From Allobosea sp. (GTDB lineage: Bacteria > Pseudomonadota > Alphaproteobacteria > Rhizobiales > Beijerinckiaceae), in contig NZ_JAFKFX010000054.1 of NCBI RefSeq assembly GCF_017308075.1, forward strand, positions 1 to 42,929: 42,929 bases of DNA. Reading direction: 5' to 3'. Positions 42,031 through 42,929 of this stretch are shown piece by piece. The position numbers and the translations under genes are program-made. Under the pieces are notes generated by a model that saw only the letters and a program-made list of their open reading frames with translations, made no database searches and was not told where the DNA came from. The first letter of the stretch is position 1. Every line of letters starts with the position of its first letter.

Positions 42031-42179
42031 TTCCCTGAACAACAGGGAAAATACAGGGAATTTCGTCGAAACTGACAGGGAAACTCGATACCGGCTCGGA
42101 AATTACCTCGCCCGTTGATGCACTTACGAGCGAATTCCCTGGTGCGCAATCAGTGATTTTTTGATGCGCGATCAGGGAA
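42031..42179. repeat. Cluster of CAGGGAA / TTCCCTG heptamers
   Basis: Six exact copies in 149 bases, at 42031 (minus), 42043, 42054, 42076 (plus), 42135 (minus) and 42173 (plus). The copies face both ways, and the first two can pair as a hairpin (TTCCCTG-AACAA-CAGGGAA). Similar scattered CAGGGAA sequences occur near insertion elements in rhizobial genomes, as I recall. Function unknown. Coding function seems unlikely in most of this stretch. Confidence 0.6.
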
Positions 42180-42538
42180 TTCTTACCCCGCATCAAGTCA
42201 AGATCACGCTGGGCGGGCAGCCCGAGCACGCTTTGACAGAAGGCGTTCGGCCCAGCACTTTCCTGTTCATGGATGCTCGCTCCGACCGTGACGCCTGGAA
42301 CTCAGACAGGCTTTGGGCTGTCGAACAGATGAGCGGTCAGCATTGGCCGATCGAGCTTTGCATCGCGTGGGTCGCCGAACGATCTAAGGAAGAGGCAGTC
42401 GCCGCTTGGCTGTCGTTTCGCTTTGGTCGTGGGCCGAGCGACGCTTGGGCATCAGCTCAGCACACATTGGTATCTGACTTTGTTCAGCGCACCTGGCAGC
42501 CGAAGCCGCCGATACCAAAGGCGAACGGACGGCGCTGA
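42161..42538 (+). CDS. Hypothetical protein, small and weakly supported
   Basis: 125-residue frame; I recognise no family. It begins within the CAGGGAA repeat cluster, so a shorter start at 42269 (MDARSDRDAWN...) is possible. The composition is ordinary soluble protein with several tryptophans (AWNSDRLWAV, WPIELCIAWVAE, AWLSFRFGRG). GC content is lower than in the neighbouring genes. No ribosome site stands out. In another frame, 42478-42616 also looks protein-like, so the area may be a decayed or IS-interrupted gene. Confidence 0.35.
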   Translation: MMRDQGILTPHQVKITLGGQPEHALTEGVRPSTFLFMDARSDRDAWNSDRLWAVEQMSGQHWPIELCIAWVAERSKEEAVAAWLSFRFGRGPSDAWASAQHTLVSDFVQRTWQPKPPIPKANGRR

Positions 42539-42616
42539 CAGATCTCACATGGAGAAACCTCAACCTGAGGTGGACGGGAACACATTTTGAAGCCCGCAGC
42601 GCGACAGGAATTCAGA

Positions 42617-42929
42617 TGTTCCGTCACATCCGGTGTCCGCCGTCAGCGCCCTTGAGACGGTTTAGGGGTTTTCGGGAAGGGAGGATTTCTGGATCATCGC
42701 AGCCATTCAGGAGCGCAGATGAGACAGAACCGAAGGACCGCGGCAGCGAACTCCGGGCCGGAGAAAGCTCCGGCAGAGCGGGTCGTGAAGGATATCCGCC
42801 GAGCGACGCGGCGGCAGTTCTCGGCCGAAGAGAAAATCCGCATCGTGCTGGAAGGGGTGCGCGGCGAGGAGAGCATCGCCGAGCTATGCCGGCGCGAAGG
42901 CATCGCCTCGTCGATGTATTACGGCTGGT
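42617..42929 (+). mobile_element. IS3-family insertion sequence, left part
   Basis: Start of a second IS3-type element, continuing past the window. Candidate tips begin with TG at 42617 (TGTTCCGTCACATCC) or 42634 (TGTCCGCCGTCAGCG), about 85-102 bases before orfA. No second end is available to prove either. The element is different from the one at the left edge, judging by its OrfA sequence. Confidence 0.6.
42719..42929 (+). CDS. IS3-family transposase OrfA, N-terminal fragment
   Basis: The first 70 residues of an IS3-family OrfA. The helix-turn-helix core is plain: RRATRRQFSAEEKIRIVLEG followed by GEESIAELCRREGIASSMYYGW. ATG 42719 has AGGAG eight bases upstream. The gene runs off the window edge, so its completeness and the frameshift to OrfB cannot be judged. 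DNA-binding partner of an IS3-type DDE transposase. Confidence 0.85.
   Translation, partial: MRQNRRTAAANSGPEKAPAERVVKDIRRATRRQFSAEEKIRIVLEGVRGEESIAELCRREGIASSMYYGW

Noticed and set aside
42031-42179. CAGGGAA cluster as a CRISPR array or replication iterons
   Set aside because: Heptamers are too short, irregularly spaced and in both orientations; no replication initiator gene is seen nearby.

Overview
The window looks like a GC-rich alphaproteobacterial chromosome or large plasmid segment, most likely Hyphomicrobiales (Bosea/Bradyrhizobium-like). The grounds are GC-rich third codon positions, many tightly overlapping ATGA gene junctions, and many ABC importers and LysR regulators. The genus is a guess. 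Both ends lie inside IS3-family orfA genes (1-84 minus, 42719-42929 plus), so this may be a contig that stopped at repeats. I see no tRNA, rRNA, CRISPR array or prophage.

Left edge (1-3000): an IS3 element has inserted into an IS630-family transposase gene, and the IS630 abuts the terminator hairpin of a PPK2-type polyphosphate kinase. A LysR gene is then divergent from a TctC-like binding protein and a sulfatase (3024-5566).

5588-15043 (minus strand) is a ten-gene catabolic block read right to left. It encodes a three-part FAD/[2Fe-2S] amine dehydrogenase (DAO-type, small ferredoxin, HcnB-type), an aldehyde dehydrogenase, a DapA-family lyase, a polar amino acid ABC importer, a saccharopine-dehydrogenase-like protein and an Asp/Glu racemase. 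A LysR regulator is divergent. The set suits oxidation of a cyclic imino acid such as cis-4-hydroxy-D-proline, or of an opine.

16149-20116 (plus) is a FecCD-type metal or metal-chelate importer with a coupled methyltransferase. Upstream lie a cobalamin riboswitch, a possible terminator and a near-perfect Zur-type palindrome, so dual B12/zinc control is possible.

29347-20136 (minus) is one ten-gene operon: lower gallate/protocatechuate 4,5-cleavage enzymes (tautomerase, hydratase, aldolase), a LivKHMGF-type importer, a MetE-like zinc methyltransferase and a type I extradiol dioxygenase. A LysR gene lies upstream, with a DUF1932-type dehydrogenase divergent from it. The layout suggests uptake, possible demethylation and ring cleavage of an aromatic acid.

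31650-35404 encodes an SbcD/SbcC-like nuclease and ATPase pair without a visible zinc hook. After an AT-rich control region with overlapping inverted repeats, 35849-41895 is an operon of a TonB-dependent receptor, an NMT1/SsuABC-type importer and an NnrS haem-copper membrane protein. The right edge holds CAGGGAA repeats, a weak small ORF and the start of a second IS3 element.
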